From the NCBI GenBank assembly GCA_015180985.1, contig CP054185.1, forward strand, positions 3,099,225 to 3,163,224: DNA of 64,000 nucleotides, written 5' to 3'. A model generated the notes under the pieces. It was not told the DNA's origin, made no database searches, and worked only from the letters and a program-made list of their open reading frames with translations. Positions 10,101 through 18,069 of this stretch are shown piece by piece (the stretch's first letter is position 1; each line of letters starts with the position of its first letter). A program made the translations under genes and the position numbers. The DNA is from Flammeovirgaceae bacterium (GTDB taxonomy: Bacteria > Bacteroidota > Bacteroidia > Cytophagales > Cyclobacteriaceae).

Positions 10101-10444
10101 AAGGGCTCCGGCCTCACCGATTCATCGGCACCGATGAAATTAATCTGAACACTATGCCCGTTTACGGGACGGTTTTCTGAAATGTGTTTGCCATTTGATT
10201 CACTTATTGCCGTTGGCTGTTCATCAACATGATGATGAGTAGCCTGTTCCTCAAGCAGGGTTATAGTAAATTGATCAGGTTTTATAAATACGCGCCCTCC
10301 CGGAACGCTGGCAGCAAAATGTACATCGGCAGGCCACTGGTTTTTATTCTCAATAAACCGTAAGCCGGGTTGTGCACCGGCCAGTTGGCTGAAAGAAGCC
10401 AACATGCAGATTAAAATCAGGCAACCTATACCTCGCTTCAACAT
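7151..10444 (-). CDS. Large secreted SBBP-repeat/PKD protein with type B (gliding-motility) C-terminal domain
   Basis: A 1097-residue protein with a signal peptide (residues 1-24, cleaved before QPG). The N-terminal ~230 residues begin FIENKNQWPADVHF and resemble the domain that precedes SBBP repeats in Bacteroidota proteins. Residues ~250-740 hold repeated propeller-like blades with the recurring pattern YLGG...D...I..D..GN.Y..G.T.S.NFP. Two PKD-like domains follow (FEWDLGDGT ~790 and YFFDFGDGF ~955). The last ~85 residues (VFNRWGRKVYES ... GIYFYEVKVG) are a CHU_C type B sorting domain. Probably a surface-attached or released adhesin-like protein; no enzyme motif seen. Confidence 0.87.
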   Translation of the reverse strand: MLKRGIGCLILICMLASFSQLAGAQPGLRFIENKNQWPADVHFAASVPGGRVFIKPDQFTITLLEEQATHHHVDEQPTAISESNGKHISENRPVNGHSVQINFIGADESVRPEPFGTVKTYYNFFLGNSQATWAPRAAAYNGVLYPGIYEGIDLKISSVGQHLKYDFIVTPGADPSRLLLQYCGADALALESGNLVIKTSVGTVIEKKPYTYQLINNKKVEVTSRYRLTEDVLWFEFPNGYDSCYELVIDPLLIFSTFSGSTADNWGSTATPGENGTLYSSGIMRGALGGTFPATPGAFQTFYAGGYDVALLKYDSTGSQLLYASYLGGSSNETPHSMVMDSNGDLLMFGTTSSLNFPVTAGVVSPSFNGGFFVFSDVIEQYPNGSDMFVARISPAGDQLKACTYLGGSLNDGLNTWPSGPLTRNYGDEMRGDIITDGQGNVYISSVTSSANFPIVNGFSPVYNGGGTDAVLVKLNSALTQIEWSTFIGGNGHDAAYTIKFDSLGNIYTGGGTTSANFPITPGAYQATYAGNADGWMALVNATGTTLLHSTFTGTNQYDQIYFLDVGTTGDVYVYGQTTGPMPVTPRVYKNPNSGQFVQKLSGDLSTLVFSTVFGSGIGIPNISPTAFLVSECNNLYMSGWGGAVNISRGYWPATSRTTGMPVTPDALQSTTFGSDFYFIVLTEDASELLYATFLGGPQTATHVDGGTSRFDKSGIVYHAVCAGCGGSFDDFPTTPGAWSNTNNSLSCNNAAFKFDLASLRARLQTNKVDFSMPGIAELCYPDTLRLENFSTGGEIFEWDLGDGTKLTKTDKESFLHQYQQEGAYLIKLKAIDLNTCTAVDSVQKLIMYYKNDGTAQDDTTICQYTNYQLDASGGVQYQWISKDSTFQSNLQRPFINPEDTTLYIVTITDAEGCVKKDTVQINVVPGIDLKMQYEFITNCFSRPAIRLTNNTNQQPGETYFFDFGDGFTSDQPTANHAYDFDGFYGVKLVGVKETCVYEQVVTVPIFTLKVPNVITPEDTPGDNDTFFVQYGEALQSPADFDIPVRLKVFNRWGRKVYESNDYRNTWAAKDLDSGIYFYEVKVGDYATCKSWVHVIK

Positions 10445-10476
10445 CAGTAACCAAGATAATGATTTTCACCGACCGG

Positions 10477-13044
10477 TCAGCCCTCTTTGCGCAGTACCTG
10501 CAACGGGGGTGTGGCAATCACTTCGCGGGAGTTCCACCAGCCGATGAGCATGGTAAGAAATACTACTCCCGCAATGGTTGTAACCAACTCCGGCCAGCTG
10601 AAAGCAAAGGTAATTTTAAAGAAGAAGGTTGTAAGCAGGTACCCACCGCCCAGCGACAGAATCATACCTGTTAAGGCCGAGAATAATCCTACATATCCAT
10701 ATTCTATTAACGTTATCAGGTTTATTTGCCCGGTACGGGCACCCAGCGTGCGCAGTAACACATTTTCTCTTATCCGGATAAACTTGCTGTTAGTGACTGA
10801 TCCGGCCAATACAACCAGTCCGGTAATGATGCTGAACAACGCCATAAAACGAATTACTGCGCCCAGTTTATCAAACAATTCATTGACGGTACTCAAAATC
10901 AACCGAAGATCAATTAGTGATATATTGGGGTACTCATTCACCAACCGCTGCTGAAACTGATTGGCCCGTTGCTGGTCGGTAATGCGTGTGGAGGTAACAA
11001 AAACCTGCGGAGCCTCCTCCAGTACTCCTGCCGGAAAGACAAATATGAAGTTCGGAGGATCTTTAGGCCAGTCAACCTTGCGGATGCCGCTGATGCGCAC
11101 TTTAACCGGCACACCCTGCACATCAAACACCAGCGAATCGCCCACGGCTACTTCGAGGTTCTCGTGCATACCCTCCGAAATAGTTACCCACACCGAGTCA
11201 CGACCGGAAGTTTTGCGCTGCAACTCGCCTTTAATCAATTCTTCGGAATGATGCAGGCTGTCGCGATAGGTTACACGGTACTCACGTGTTAGCGCCCAGT
11301 TGGGTATGCCATCGGTGGTGTCGCGTTGCAACAGATCAATTGGTTTCCCTTTTACCTCGGCCAGGCGGCATGTAACAATCGGCACCACCTGGTTTACCGG
11401 AAGGTCATTGGCTTTTATCAGCGCAATAACACCCTCTTTTTGCGAAGGCTGGATATCAAACAGTATGGTATTCGATTGATTTTCACGACCACTGAATTCA
11501 ACCTGGCTGAGTAAACTCTTTTCAATAATATTGAGTGTAGCCACTAAAAATGCACCGAGACCGATGGTTACCATCAGCACACGACTCTGGTTATTTGGCC
11601 TGAACAGGTTGGCAAGTGCATGCCGCCAAACAAAGGAAGCCCGGACCGGAAAAAACTTTTGCACGGCCCGCAACAAAAGCAATGCTACCAATGCCAGCAT
11701 ACCCAGTGCCACCAGAAAACCAGTAACAAAAAAGAAACCCGTTACCGTTTCACCGGTTTGCCAAACTGCAAACGCAACCGGGAACAATACTACACCGGCA
11801 AGCGCTGCAACTTTTGCTTTTGAAAAAATTTTTCCGGCCTCAAACTCCCCCCGGAGTACCGTAAGCGGAGGCACAAACCGGATCGACAGTAGCGGCAACA
11901 TTGAAAACAACGTGCCCATAAGCGTACCCAGCAACATACCTTTTATAACCGATAGCCACGAAACTGATAAATTAATCTCCACCGGCACCAGGTTACCAAA
12001 GAGGATTGGAAGTAGTTGGTGAATACCAATACCGAGCAATGAACCAACAAAACTGCCAAGTATGCTTAGAAAAAATATCTGAATAAAGAAAATATTAAAG
12101 GCTTGCCAGCCTGAGGAACCAACACAGCGGAGCACAGCTACCTCGGCTCTTTTTTCGCGTGAATACAGGTGCACCGAGCTGGCAATACCAATGCAGCCCA
12201 GAATAAGCGCTATAAATGCCAGTAACGAAAAAAAACGATATACCGATTGAAACGCTTCGCCCAACTCGCGCTTGCGTTCCTCCACATCATCAAATCCATG
12301 GCCGTATTTGCGCGCCAGTGGTTTAAGTTTACCGGCCAATTCAACTGCCTGTGCATCACTGGCGGTTTTTATGTATTTTCGGTAGTTAACCCTACTGCCA
12401 TACTGCACCAGCCGGGTTGAATCCAAATCGGCCCATGCGATATATACCGAGGGGGTGAAGGTTGCTAATATCCCTCCCCCACCCGGAATCTTGGTTACCA
12501 CACCGGCCACCGGAAATCTATAGTTCCCAATCTTAATCGTGTCGCCTGAACTCACTTCATACTGGCTGGCTAAGGTTTCATCAAGCAAAGCATGTCCTCC
12601 GGTCTTCATCTTTTCGTAAGCATCAGCAGGCAGTGTCTCTATCTTTCCGTAAAAAGGAAATGCACCGCGCAGAGCAACCAACCTGATTAATCTTGAGTTT
12701 CCTGAATTGACAAACAGCACCATCGATGCCATATCGGCTTCATCGGCCTGTGGATGAGGAATGGAATCAAACAGGCTTATCAATTCCGGTTCAAATGGCC
12801 TGCTGGCATTTACCAGCATATCCGCACCCAGTAATTCTTTGGCATTGCGGTCGATGTCTTTCTGCAGCCCGTTGTTCAGCGAATCGAGCGCCACCATGGC
12901 CATGATACCGGCCACCAGCGATGCCATGAATAGAGCCAACCGTGAACCATTATGGCGCGCATCGCGCAAGGCCATGCGCCAAACCCAGCCGTCTCCAAAA
13001 ATGTTTTTTGATTTCCGTTTTAACCGGATGGTGTATTCAATCAT
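10477..13044 (-). CDS. ABC transporter permease, FtsX/YbbP type
   Basis: An 855-residue inner-membrane permease with two FtsX-like units, each with a large extracytoplasmic domain: helix near residue 30, periplasmic part to ~260, a bundle of helices (~265-510), a second periplasmic part (~515-720), and three C-terminal helices (~730-845). This is the layout of YbbP-type exporters. Its ATG overlaps the TGA of the ATPase gene by 4 nt, indicating translational coupling. Substrate unknown. The pair faces a TesA-like gene, the same arrangement as tesA/ybbAP in Escherichia coli. Confidence 0.88.
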   Translation of the reverse strand: MIEYTIRLKRKSKNIFGDGWVWRMALRDARHNGSRLALFMASLVAGIMAMVALDSLNNGLQKDIDRNAKELLGADMLVNASRPFEPELISLFDSIPHPQADEADMASMVLFVNSGNSRLIRLVALRGAFPFYGKIETLPADAYEKMKTGGHALLDETLASQYEVSSGDTIKIGNYRFPVAGVVTKIPGGGGILATFTPSVYIAWADLDSTRLVQYGSRVNYRKYIKTASDAQAVELAGKLKPLARKYGHGFDDVEERKRELGEAFQSVYRFFSLLAFIALILGCIGIASSVHLYSREKRAEVAVLRCVGSSGWQAFNIFFIQIFFLSILGSFVGSLLGIGIHQLLPILFGNLVPVEINLSVSWLSVIKGMLLGTLMGTLFSMLPLLSIRFVPPLTVLRGEFEAGKIFSKAKVAALAGVVLFPVAFAVWQTGETVTGFFFVTGFLVALGMLALVALLLLRAVQKFFPVRASFVWRHALANLFRPNNQSRVLMVTIGLGAFLVATLNIIEKSLLSQVEFSGRENQSNTILFDIQPSQKEGVIALIKANDLPVNQVVPIVTCRLAEVKGKPIDLLQRDTTDGIPNWALTREYRVTYRDSLHHSEELIKGELQRKTSGRDSVWVTISEGMHENLEVAVGDSLVFDVQGVPVKVRISGIRKVDWPKDPPNFIFVFPAGVLEEAPQVFVTSTRITDQQRANQFQQRLVNEYPNISLIDLRLILSTVNELFDKLGAVIRFMALFSIITGLVVLAGSVTNSKFIRIRENVLLRTLGARTGQINLITLIEYGYVGLFSALTGMILSLGGGYLLTTFFFKITFAFSWPELVTTIAGVVFLTMLIGWWNSREVIATPPLQVLRKEG

Positions 13045-13742
13045 GATTCTACAATTGAAACAGCGGATGAATCTTCAATCAATTCACCACCGCGCATACG
13101 CAGGATGCGGTTGGTTTTTTGAGCCAGCTCCAGGTTGTGCGTTACCAATACCAGTGTAGTACCTTCCTCCTGGTTTAGTTTAAACAACAACTCGGTAAGA
13201 TGCCTGGCATTTTCATCATCTAAATTACCGGTAGGCTCGTCAGCAAACAGAATTTTAGGGTTTGTGATAAACGCCCGCGCCATGGCTACCCGCTGCTGCT
13301 CACCACCTGATAGTTGTGACGGGTAATGATGGAGCCGATCAGCCAATCCTACGCGTTTCAGTAATTCAACCGCCCTTGCGGCTACATTTTTTTCACCACG
13401 CAATTCCAGCGGAACCATCACATTTTCAAGTGCTGTTAAGGTTTGTAATAGTTGAAAATTCTGAAATACAAAGCCCAGGAACTGATTGCGGATGTAAGCC
13501 CGATCGTCTTCGGTCATGGAATTAAGTTTAAAGCCCATTAGTGTTATCGTACCACTGGTGGGTACATCCAGGCCCGCACACAGCCCAAGCAAGGTGGTTT
13601 TGCCGCTTCCGGATGGGCCGATAATGGCCAGTGTATCACCTTGCCTCACAGCGAAACTTACGTTGTTGAGTACTGTTAGCGGGGCGCTACCTGATAAATA
13701 GGTTTTTGTTAGGTTATCGGCCTGAAGAACGGGTTGTGTCAT
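13041..13742 (-). CDS. ABC transporter ATP-binding protein, YbbA/LolD type
   Basis: A 233-residue ATPase. Walker A is [11 protein letters not shown] (~40-50), the signature [15 protein letters not shown] (~143-157) and Walker [13 protein letters not shown] (~164-175), followed by the H-loop VTHN. The ADEPTGNLD form is typical of the MacB/LolD/YbbA group that works with FtsX-type permeases. It is the first gene of a two-gene operon with the permease (4-nt overlap). The start is 78 nt from the divergent TesA-like gene, so the two promoters share this gap. Confidence 0.93.
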   Translation of the reverse strand: MTQPVLQADNLTKTYLSGSAPLTVLNNVSFAVRQGDTLAIIGPSGSGKTTLLGLCAGLDVPTSGTITLMGFKLNSMTEDDRAYIRNQFLGFVFQNFQLLQTLTALENVMVPLELRGEKNVAARAVELLKRVGLADRLHHYPSQLSGGEQQRVAMARAFITNPKILFADEPTGNLDDENARHLTELLFKLNQEEGTTLVLVTHNLELAQKTNRILRMRGGELIEDSSAVSIVES

Positions 13743-13808
13743 GGTTTTTTGCTTGTCGTATTCAGTAATAAAAGTGTAATGTCTTAAAATTGTTTCAATC
13801 TTGGGGCT

Positions 13809-13816
13809 TAAGTTTG
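13809..13816 (+). promoter_or_regulatory. -7 element 4 nt before the tesA-like ATG
   Basis: TAAGTTTG fits TAnnTTTG and is followed by ATTT and then the ATG at 13821. With the box at -12 to -5 the start of transcription would fall on the A of the ATG, predicting a leaderless mRNA. Confidence 0.5.
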
Positions 13817-13820
13817 ATTT

Positions 13821-14429
13821 ATGGTATTAAAATCCGTGTTGTTTATTGTTGGACTGATGCTGTTGCAGGATACAATCCCGAAACGGACCATCCTTTTTTT
13901 TGGCGACAGCCTGACGGCCGGCTATGGGCTTTCGCCCGAAGAGGCGTTTCCGGCCCTGGTAGAGAAGCAACTCAATGCGAAAGGCAAGCCCTGCCGGGTG
14001 ATTAATGCCGGGTTGAGCGGTGAAACTTCGGCAGGCGGGCTTACCCGGATTGACTGGATGCTGCGGCAACCCGTTGACATTTTTATTTTGGAGTTAGGCG
14101 CTAATGACGGCCTTCGCGGCCTGCCGCTTGAGCAAACACGCGCCAACCTGCAGGCTATTATTAACAAAGTGAAAGCAAAATTCCCGAAAACAAAAATTGT
14201 CGTTGCAGGTATGCTGGTTCCACCCAACATGGGGCCTGAATATTCAGCAGGTTTTAAAGCACTGTTTCCGGATTTAGCCAAAAAAAACAATGCGGTGCTT
14301 ATCCCCTTTCTGCTTGAAGGTGTTGCGGGTAACGAAAAACTCAATCTGCCAGACGGCATTCACCCTAATATTGAAGGGCATAAAATTGTAGCCGCCAACC
14401 TGGTAAAAATTATCGAGCCACTGCTCTGA
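13821..14429 (+). CDS. tesA: TesA-like arylesterase/lysophospholipase (SGNH hydrolase)
   Basis: A 202-residue SGNH/GDSL hydrolase. Block I is FFGDSLTAGYGL (~27-38, catalytic Ser), block II has GLSGETSAGG (~63-72), block III is LGANDGLRG (~93-101) and block V is DGIHPN (~184-189, catalytic Asp and His). The N-terminus has a hydrophobic stretch (LKSVLFIVGLMLL) that may act as a signal peptide, so it probably works in the periplasm on acyl esters or lysophospholipids. It is divergent from the YbbAP-type exporter, a neighbourhood shared with E. coli, which suggests related roles in lipid handling. Confidence 0.9.
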   Translation: MVLKSVLFIVGLMLLQDTIPKRTILFFGDSLTAGYGLSPEEAFPALVEKQLNAKGKPCRVINAGLSGETSAGGLTRIDWMLRQPVDIFILELGANDGLRGLPLEQTRANLQAIINKVKAKFPKTKIVVAGMLVPPNMGPEYSAGFKALFPDLAKKNNAVLIPFLLEGVAGNEKLNLPDGIHPNIEGHKIVAANLVKIIEPLL

Positions 14430-14432
14430 AGA

Positions 14433-15335
14433 TCAGCGCAGGCATTCATGGAGGAATACAAGAATATCCTCAGCAACCTTATCATCGTCTTTACCGAGTT
14501 CTTTGTTTATCGATAAGTTACTTTTCTTACTGTAATTCATCACTTTGTTTTTGATGCCGGCTTCGGTTAGTTTTTTGGCGAGTAACACAGCATCCTTTTC
14601 GGTTGGACTTTTTGTACCGGCATAAATAATTAAATGGGGTGGCGCCATGCCACCGGCTTTAACATAGCTCACCGGGCTGGCATCGGCCCAGTTATCGGGC
14701 GAATCGCCAAACGTATCAATACACCACTCGCGTACTTTACTAACAGCATCGGGCATGGTAGATACCATGTCGAACCCAACACCATCTAACAACACCACAC
14801 CTTTAATAAAATTCAACGAACCGCCAGCTTCCTTTAACAGGTGCTCGTTAAGCGAGACCAGTGCCGCCAGGTGGGCGCCTGATGCATAGCCCATTAAAAA
14901 AATCTTTGACGGATCTCCGCTGTAATGAACCAGGTTGTTATAAACCCATACAACTGCATCGGCAACATCCTGCACATGTACCGGAAATTTTGCATCAGGC
15001 GAAAGCCGGTGGTTAATGGAAATAAAAACGTATCCGCGAGAAGTAAAATATTCCGGCTTATTATCCACATCAGTTTTATCACCGAATGTCCATACACCGC
15101 CATGAATCCAGATGATTACGGGAGAATTGCTGCCCTTACGGGGCATATAAATATCAAGGGAATTAAACCGTGCGTCTTTAGCCTTTTGAGAATATCTAAC
15201 GTCTGAAACCTTGAAATAAGACGTTTCGCCTTTTTTTTGCGCCTGTACCTGGTTTAGAAAGATGCCAGAAAAGCAGAATAACGCTAGCAGGAGAGCCTTT
15301 AACCGTGGCATTATACTTAAGAATGCGAACTTCAT
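14433..15335 (-). CDS. Exported alpha/beta-hydrolase-fold protein with degenerate catalytic triad
   Basis: A 300-residue protein with a signal peptide (through QVQAQ; a second ATG at 15311 would also fit). The oxyanion segment VIIWIHGGVWTFGDK and the overall order match HSL/carboxylesterase-type hydrolases. The nucleophile elbow, normally GxSxG, reads GYASGAHL (~149-156): the nucleophile position is Ala and a Ser comes one residue later. Near the C-terminus, where relatives have a His before SINKELG, the sequence reads KSNLSINKELG, so the His appears replaced by Asn. I infer a binding protein or pseudo-enzyme. It converges on the tesA-like gene with 3 nt between the ends. Confidence 0.75.
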   Translation of the reverse strand: MKFAFLSIMPRLKALLLALFCFSGIFLNQVQAQKKGETSYFKVSDVRYSQKAKDARFNSLDIYMPRKGSNSPVIIWIHGGVWTFGDKTDVDNKPEYFTSRGYVFISINHRLSPDAKFPVHVQDVADAVVWVYNNLVHYSGDPSKIFLMGYASGAHLAALVSLNEHLLKEAGGSLNFIKGVVLLDGVGFDMVSTMPDAVSKVREWCIDTFGDSPDNWADASPVSYVKAGGMAPPHLIIYAGTKSPTEKDAVLLAKKLTEAGIKNKVMNYSKKSNLSINKELGKDDDKVAEDILVFLHECLR

Positions 15336-15395
15336 AAACGCTAAATATGCCGTTTTAATACTAAAAACACAATTCAGGCAATTATCAAACCAGCA

Positions 15396-16544
15396 TTAAC
15401 GAGTTGTGACAGAGGCACCATCAGCCAAAGACACCCGGTACGTCATTAAGGTTTTTCCTGTTTCCAGGCGATAAGCGGAGGATGCGCTGTCAATAACGGA
15501 TTGAACCTGATCGGAGTTTATCAGATTGATGGTGCAACCGCCAAAACCTCCGCCCATCATGCGGGCGCCAAGTACTCCGGGCATATTCTTCGTATGCTTA
15601 ACCAGAAAATCCAGTTCCGGGCAACTTACTTCGTAGAGGTTGGATAGACCGCTATGTGTTTGGAACATTTTTTTACCAAACGCCAGTATATCCCTGTTCA
15701 TCAGATCATCACAGGCGGCCAGCAGGCGCTCATTTTCCTCCACCACATACCGGCAACGATTATAGATAACTGAGTTGGTTGGAATACACTCATCAACCAT
15801 TACAGCAGTTGCATCGCGTAAGCTGCTTACCTGTGGGTATTTTTTTGCAATCACCGAAACTCCCTCAGCGCATTCTTGTCTGCGTGTATTATATTCCGAT
15901 GATGCCAGTGCGTGCTTCACTCCCGTGTCCAATAAAACTACTTCTACACCCGTAAATTGAAATGGCAGGTACTGGTGTTCTAACGAACGGCAATCCAATT
16001 TCACCACATGATCTTTTCTGCCAAACAAACTGGCAAACTGGTCCATAATTCCACACATGGTTCCGGCAAATTCGTGTTCGGCACGTTGGGCGATGCGGGC
16101 CAATTGCAGCGTTTCAATTTTCAGATCAAAAAGTTTATTCAATGCATAACCAACAGCACATTCAACAGCAGCCGAAGAAGATAGCCCTGCGCCAATGGGT
16201 ATGTTACTTGTGAGTATCAGGTTAAAGCCACTCAACCGGAAATCGTTTTTCAATAACTGAGCCACAACTCCGGTTACATAATCAGGCCAGTTTTTAACAG
16301 GATGAAGGCTCGGTAAATCTGTTTCGTAAGTTTCATGAAATTCAGCCGAATAGAGCACCACCCGGTTGTCGTTACGCCTGGCTATTGCAACATGGGCCGT
16401 AAAATTAATGGCAGCCGGTAACACAAAGCCTTCATTGTAATCGGTATGTTCGCCAAGCAGGTTTATTCGCCCGGGTGCCCGAACAACAAGAGGTGAAGAA
16501 CTAAATATATCGGCAAACTGCTGATGAAGTCTGGTGGTAATCAA
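15396..16544 (-). CDS. galK: Galactokinase
   Basis: A GHMP kinase that phosphorylates galactose at C1 (Leloir pathway, cytoplasm). Seen: the galactokinase signature GRINLLGEHTDYNEG near the N-terminus, the ATP loop PIGAGLSSSAAVE (~115-127), MDQFASLFG, and the C-terminal GGGFGGCTINLI. An upstream ATG would run back through the tRNA-Ser gene, so I choose the TTG at 16544-16542. It gives 382 residues, the usual galactokinase length. Only 15 nt separate this start from the mature tRNA 3' end, and no terminator fits between, so galK is probably read from the tRNA promoter. No other galactose genes are adjacent. Confidence 0.93.
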   Translation of the reverse strand: MITTRLHQQFADIFSSSPLVVRAPGRINLLGEHTDYNEGFVLPAAINFTAHVAIARRNDNRVVLYSAEFHETYETDLPSLHPVKNWPDYVTGVVAQLLKNDFRLSGFNLILTSNIPIGAGLSSSAAVECAVGYALNKLFDLKIETLQLARIAQRAEHEFAGTMCGIMDQFASLFGRKDHVVKLDCRSLEHQYLPFQFTGVEVVLLDTGVKHALASSEYNTRRQECAEGVSVIAKKYPQVSSLRDATAVMVDECIPTNSVIYNRCRYVVEENERLLAACDDLMNRDILAFGKKMFQTHSGLSNLYEVSCPELDFLVKHTKNMPGVLGARMMGGGFGGCTINLINSDQVQSVIDSASSAYRLETGKTLMTYRVSLADGASVTTR

Positions 16545-16559
16545 ACAGAATACGGTTAG

Positions 16560-16646
16560 CGGAGAGAGAGGGATTCGAACCCTCGGTACAGTTGCCCGTA
16601 CAACGGTTTTCGAGACCGTCCCATTCGACCGCTCTGGCATCTCTCC
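16560..16646 (-). tRNA. tRNA-Ser (CGA)
   Basis: Acceptor GGAGAGA/TCTCTCC with discriminator G, anticodon stem ACGGT/ACCGT with loop CTCGAAA (anticodon CGA), a long variable arm (TGTACGGGCAACTGTACC) as expected for serine, and T loop TTCGAAT. CCA is not encoded. It lies between the terminator of the MacB-type permease gene and galK. Confidence 0.95.
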
Positions 16647-16655
16647 GGGAGCGCA

Positions 16656-16689
16656 AAAATAAAAACTCCTGCCCGAAGACAGGAGTTTT
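16656..16689 (-). terminator. Intrinsic terminator of the MacB-type permease gene
   Basis: On the minus strand AAAACTCCTG pairs with CAGGAGTTTT (10 bp, 8-nt loop), followed by a T-rich tract TTTTTATTTTT. It lies 20 nt after the permease stop and just before tRNA-Ser. Confidence 0.85.
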
Positions 16690-16708
16690 AGTTCAACGAG
16701 TTTTTTGC

Positions 16709-17950
16709 TTATTCAAAGCGAAGCGATTCGATCGGATCGAGCTTGGATGCCTTATGAGCCGGGTAGTATCCGGAAAGCAGGCCGACCACCACGCACACAA
16801 ACAACCCGAAGAAAATCCAGAACCAGGGTATAATGTAATTCTTCATGCCCATAAACTTGGCCCCGGCATTGCCTGCTAAAATGCCCAACAAAATTCCCAG
16901 CAATCCTCCCAGCACGCATACCACAATGGCTTCGATAACAAACTGTTGCCGGATGCGCAGCGGAGTGGCACCCAGCGCCTTGCGTACGCCAATTTCGCGG
17001 GTACGCTCGGTAACCGAAACCAGCATAATATTCATAAGCGCAATGGCCGAACCAAGCAGCGTTACAAACCCCAACCCAAAACCGGCCGTGCGAATGTACC
17101 CGGCTATCTCGGAGGTGCGCTCCAGCAAGGTAATGTTGTTGTCCACCACAAACGAATCTTCCCGGCCCGGCTGGTCGCCCCGGATGCGCCTCATCAGCGC
17201 AGTGGCTTCGCCCATGGCAAAGTCAACCTGCGTGGGGTCTGTAATGGCTACGGTTATCCGGTACCATAAACTGCGACCTTTGGCCATCTGGTTAGCTTTT
17301 TTTAACGGGATGATAATCATGTTATCAAAATTGGAACTCGGATCGCCAAATCCTCCTTTTGGAGCCAGTGCGCCAATTACCCGAAAACGTGATCCCAAAA
17401 TAGTTACTTCAGTTCCTTCTACCGGCTCGTTTTCATCATAAAGCGCTTGCCTGATCTTATCTCCCAAAATGGCTACCTGGGCCCCGTAGTTAAACTCCAA
17501 CTCCGAAATGTTGCGGCCCTGCACAAACTCAAGCCCTTTAATCATGGCATAATCTGCATTAGCGCCCATCACATTAACGTTCGGGTTGGTTTTCTTTGAG
17601 TTGCGGCTTATCTCAGCCACCATCGTTAGCATTGCCGATATACTTACGTTGGCCGGATATTCAAACTCATCGGCAAACATCTGCGCCTGCCGCATGGTTA
17701 TACGCGGGTAACTTTTTTCAAGCACACCCTGCTGGCTTTGCCCCCGGTTGGATTTCGACTCAATGTCGAACGAATTGGCACCAAGCGATGTGAGGCTTTC
17801 AGTAACCGACTTTTCAATACCATCAACAGCCGTTAAGGCGCCCACCAACGCAGTAATACCAATAGCTACGATCAGAGCTGTAATGACCGAGCGAAGCATA
17901 TTGGCCTGCACTGACCGCAACCCTTCTTTTACGTTTTCCAGCAGATTCAT
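16709..17950 (-). CDS. MacB-type ABC transporter permease
   Basis: A 413-residue permease with one N-terminal helix (~20-45), a periplasmic MacB-like domain (~50-275) and three C-terminal helices (~285-400) carrying the FtsX signature (TERTREIGVRKALGA, ~312-326). This is the MacB/YknZ class of mechanotransmission permeases, which move substrates already in the periplasm or act on envelope lipoproteins. No ATPase or adaptor gene lies next to it, so the partner is elsewhere. Transcription ends at a clear hairpin before tRNA-Ser. Confidence 0.9.
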   Translation of the reverse strand: MNLLENVKEGLRSVQANMLRSVITALIVAIGITALVGALTAVDGIEKSVTESLTSLGANSFDIESKSNRGQSQQGVLEKSYPRITMRQAQMFADEFEYPANVSISAMLTMVAEISRNSKKTNPNVNVMGANADYAMIKGLEFVQGRNISELEFNYGAQVAILGDKIRQALYDENEPVEGTEVTILGSRFRVIGALAPKGGFGDPSSNFDNMIIIPLKKANQMAKGRSLWYRITVAITDPTQVDFAMGEATALMRRIRGDQPGREDSFVVDNNITLLERTSEIAGYIRTAGFGLGFVTLLGSAIALMNIMLVSVTERTREIGVRKALGATPLRIRQQFVIEAIVVCVLGGLLGILLGILAGNAGAKFMGMKNYIIPWFWIFFGLFVCVVVGLLSGYYPAHKASKLDPIESLRFE

Positions 17951-18031
17951 GAAACAGATTTAGTGTGCTAATACGTTGAAAAGAACAGCCAAATGTTACA
18001 CTACAGGCCTGTTTTTTGAAGTTATAACCGG

Positions 18032-18039
18032 TAACTTTG
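18032..18039 (+). promoter_or_regulatory. Putative -7 element for the exported amidotransferase-like gene
   Basis: TAACTTTG matches TAnnTTTG and lies 30 nt upstream of the ATG at 18070. It overlaps an in-frame TTG at 18037, which argues against that codon as the start. Confidence 0.5.
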
Positions 18040-18069
18040 GCATTCGGTTTTAAAAGTAAGCAAAATACC

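Noticed and set aside
16545-16640. N-terminal extension of galactokinase through the tRNA-Ser gene
   Set aside because: The added residues are the translated tRNA sequence and have no place in the galactokinase family.
16845-17441. Plus-strand 198-codon frame opposite the MacB-type permease
   Set aside because: No known motif; it is composed of codons antisense to a recognised permease.
18037-18069. TTG start 11 codons before the ATG of the exported amidotransferase-like gene
   Set aside because: The TTG is part of a TAnnTTTG promoter box, and the ATG at 18070 begins the signal peptide.
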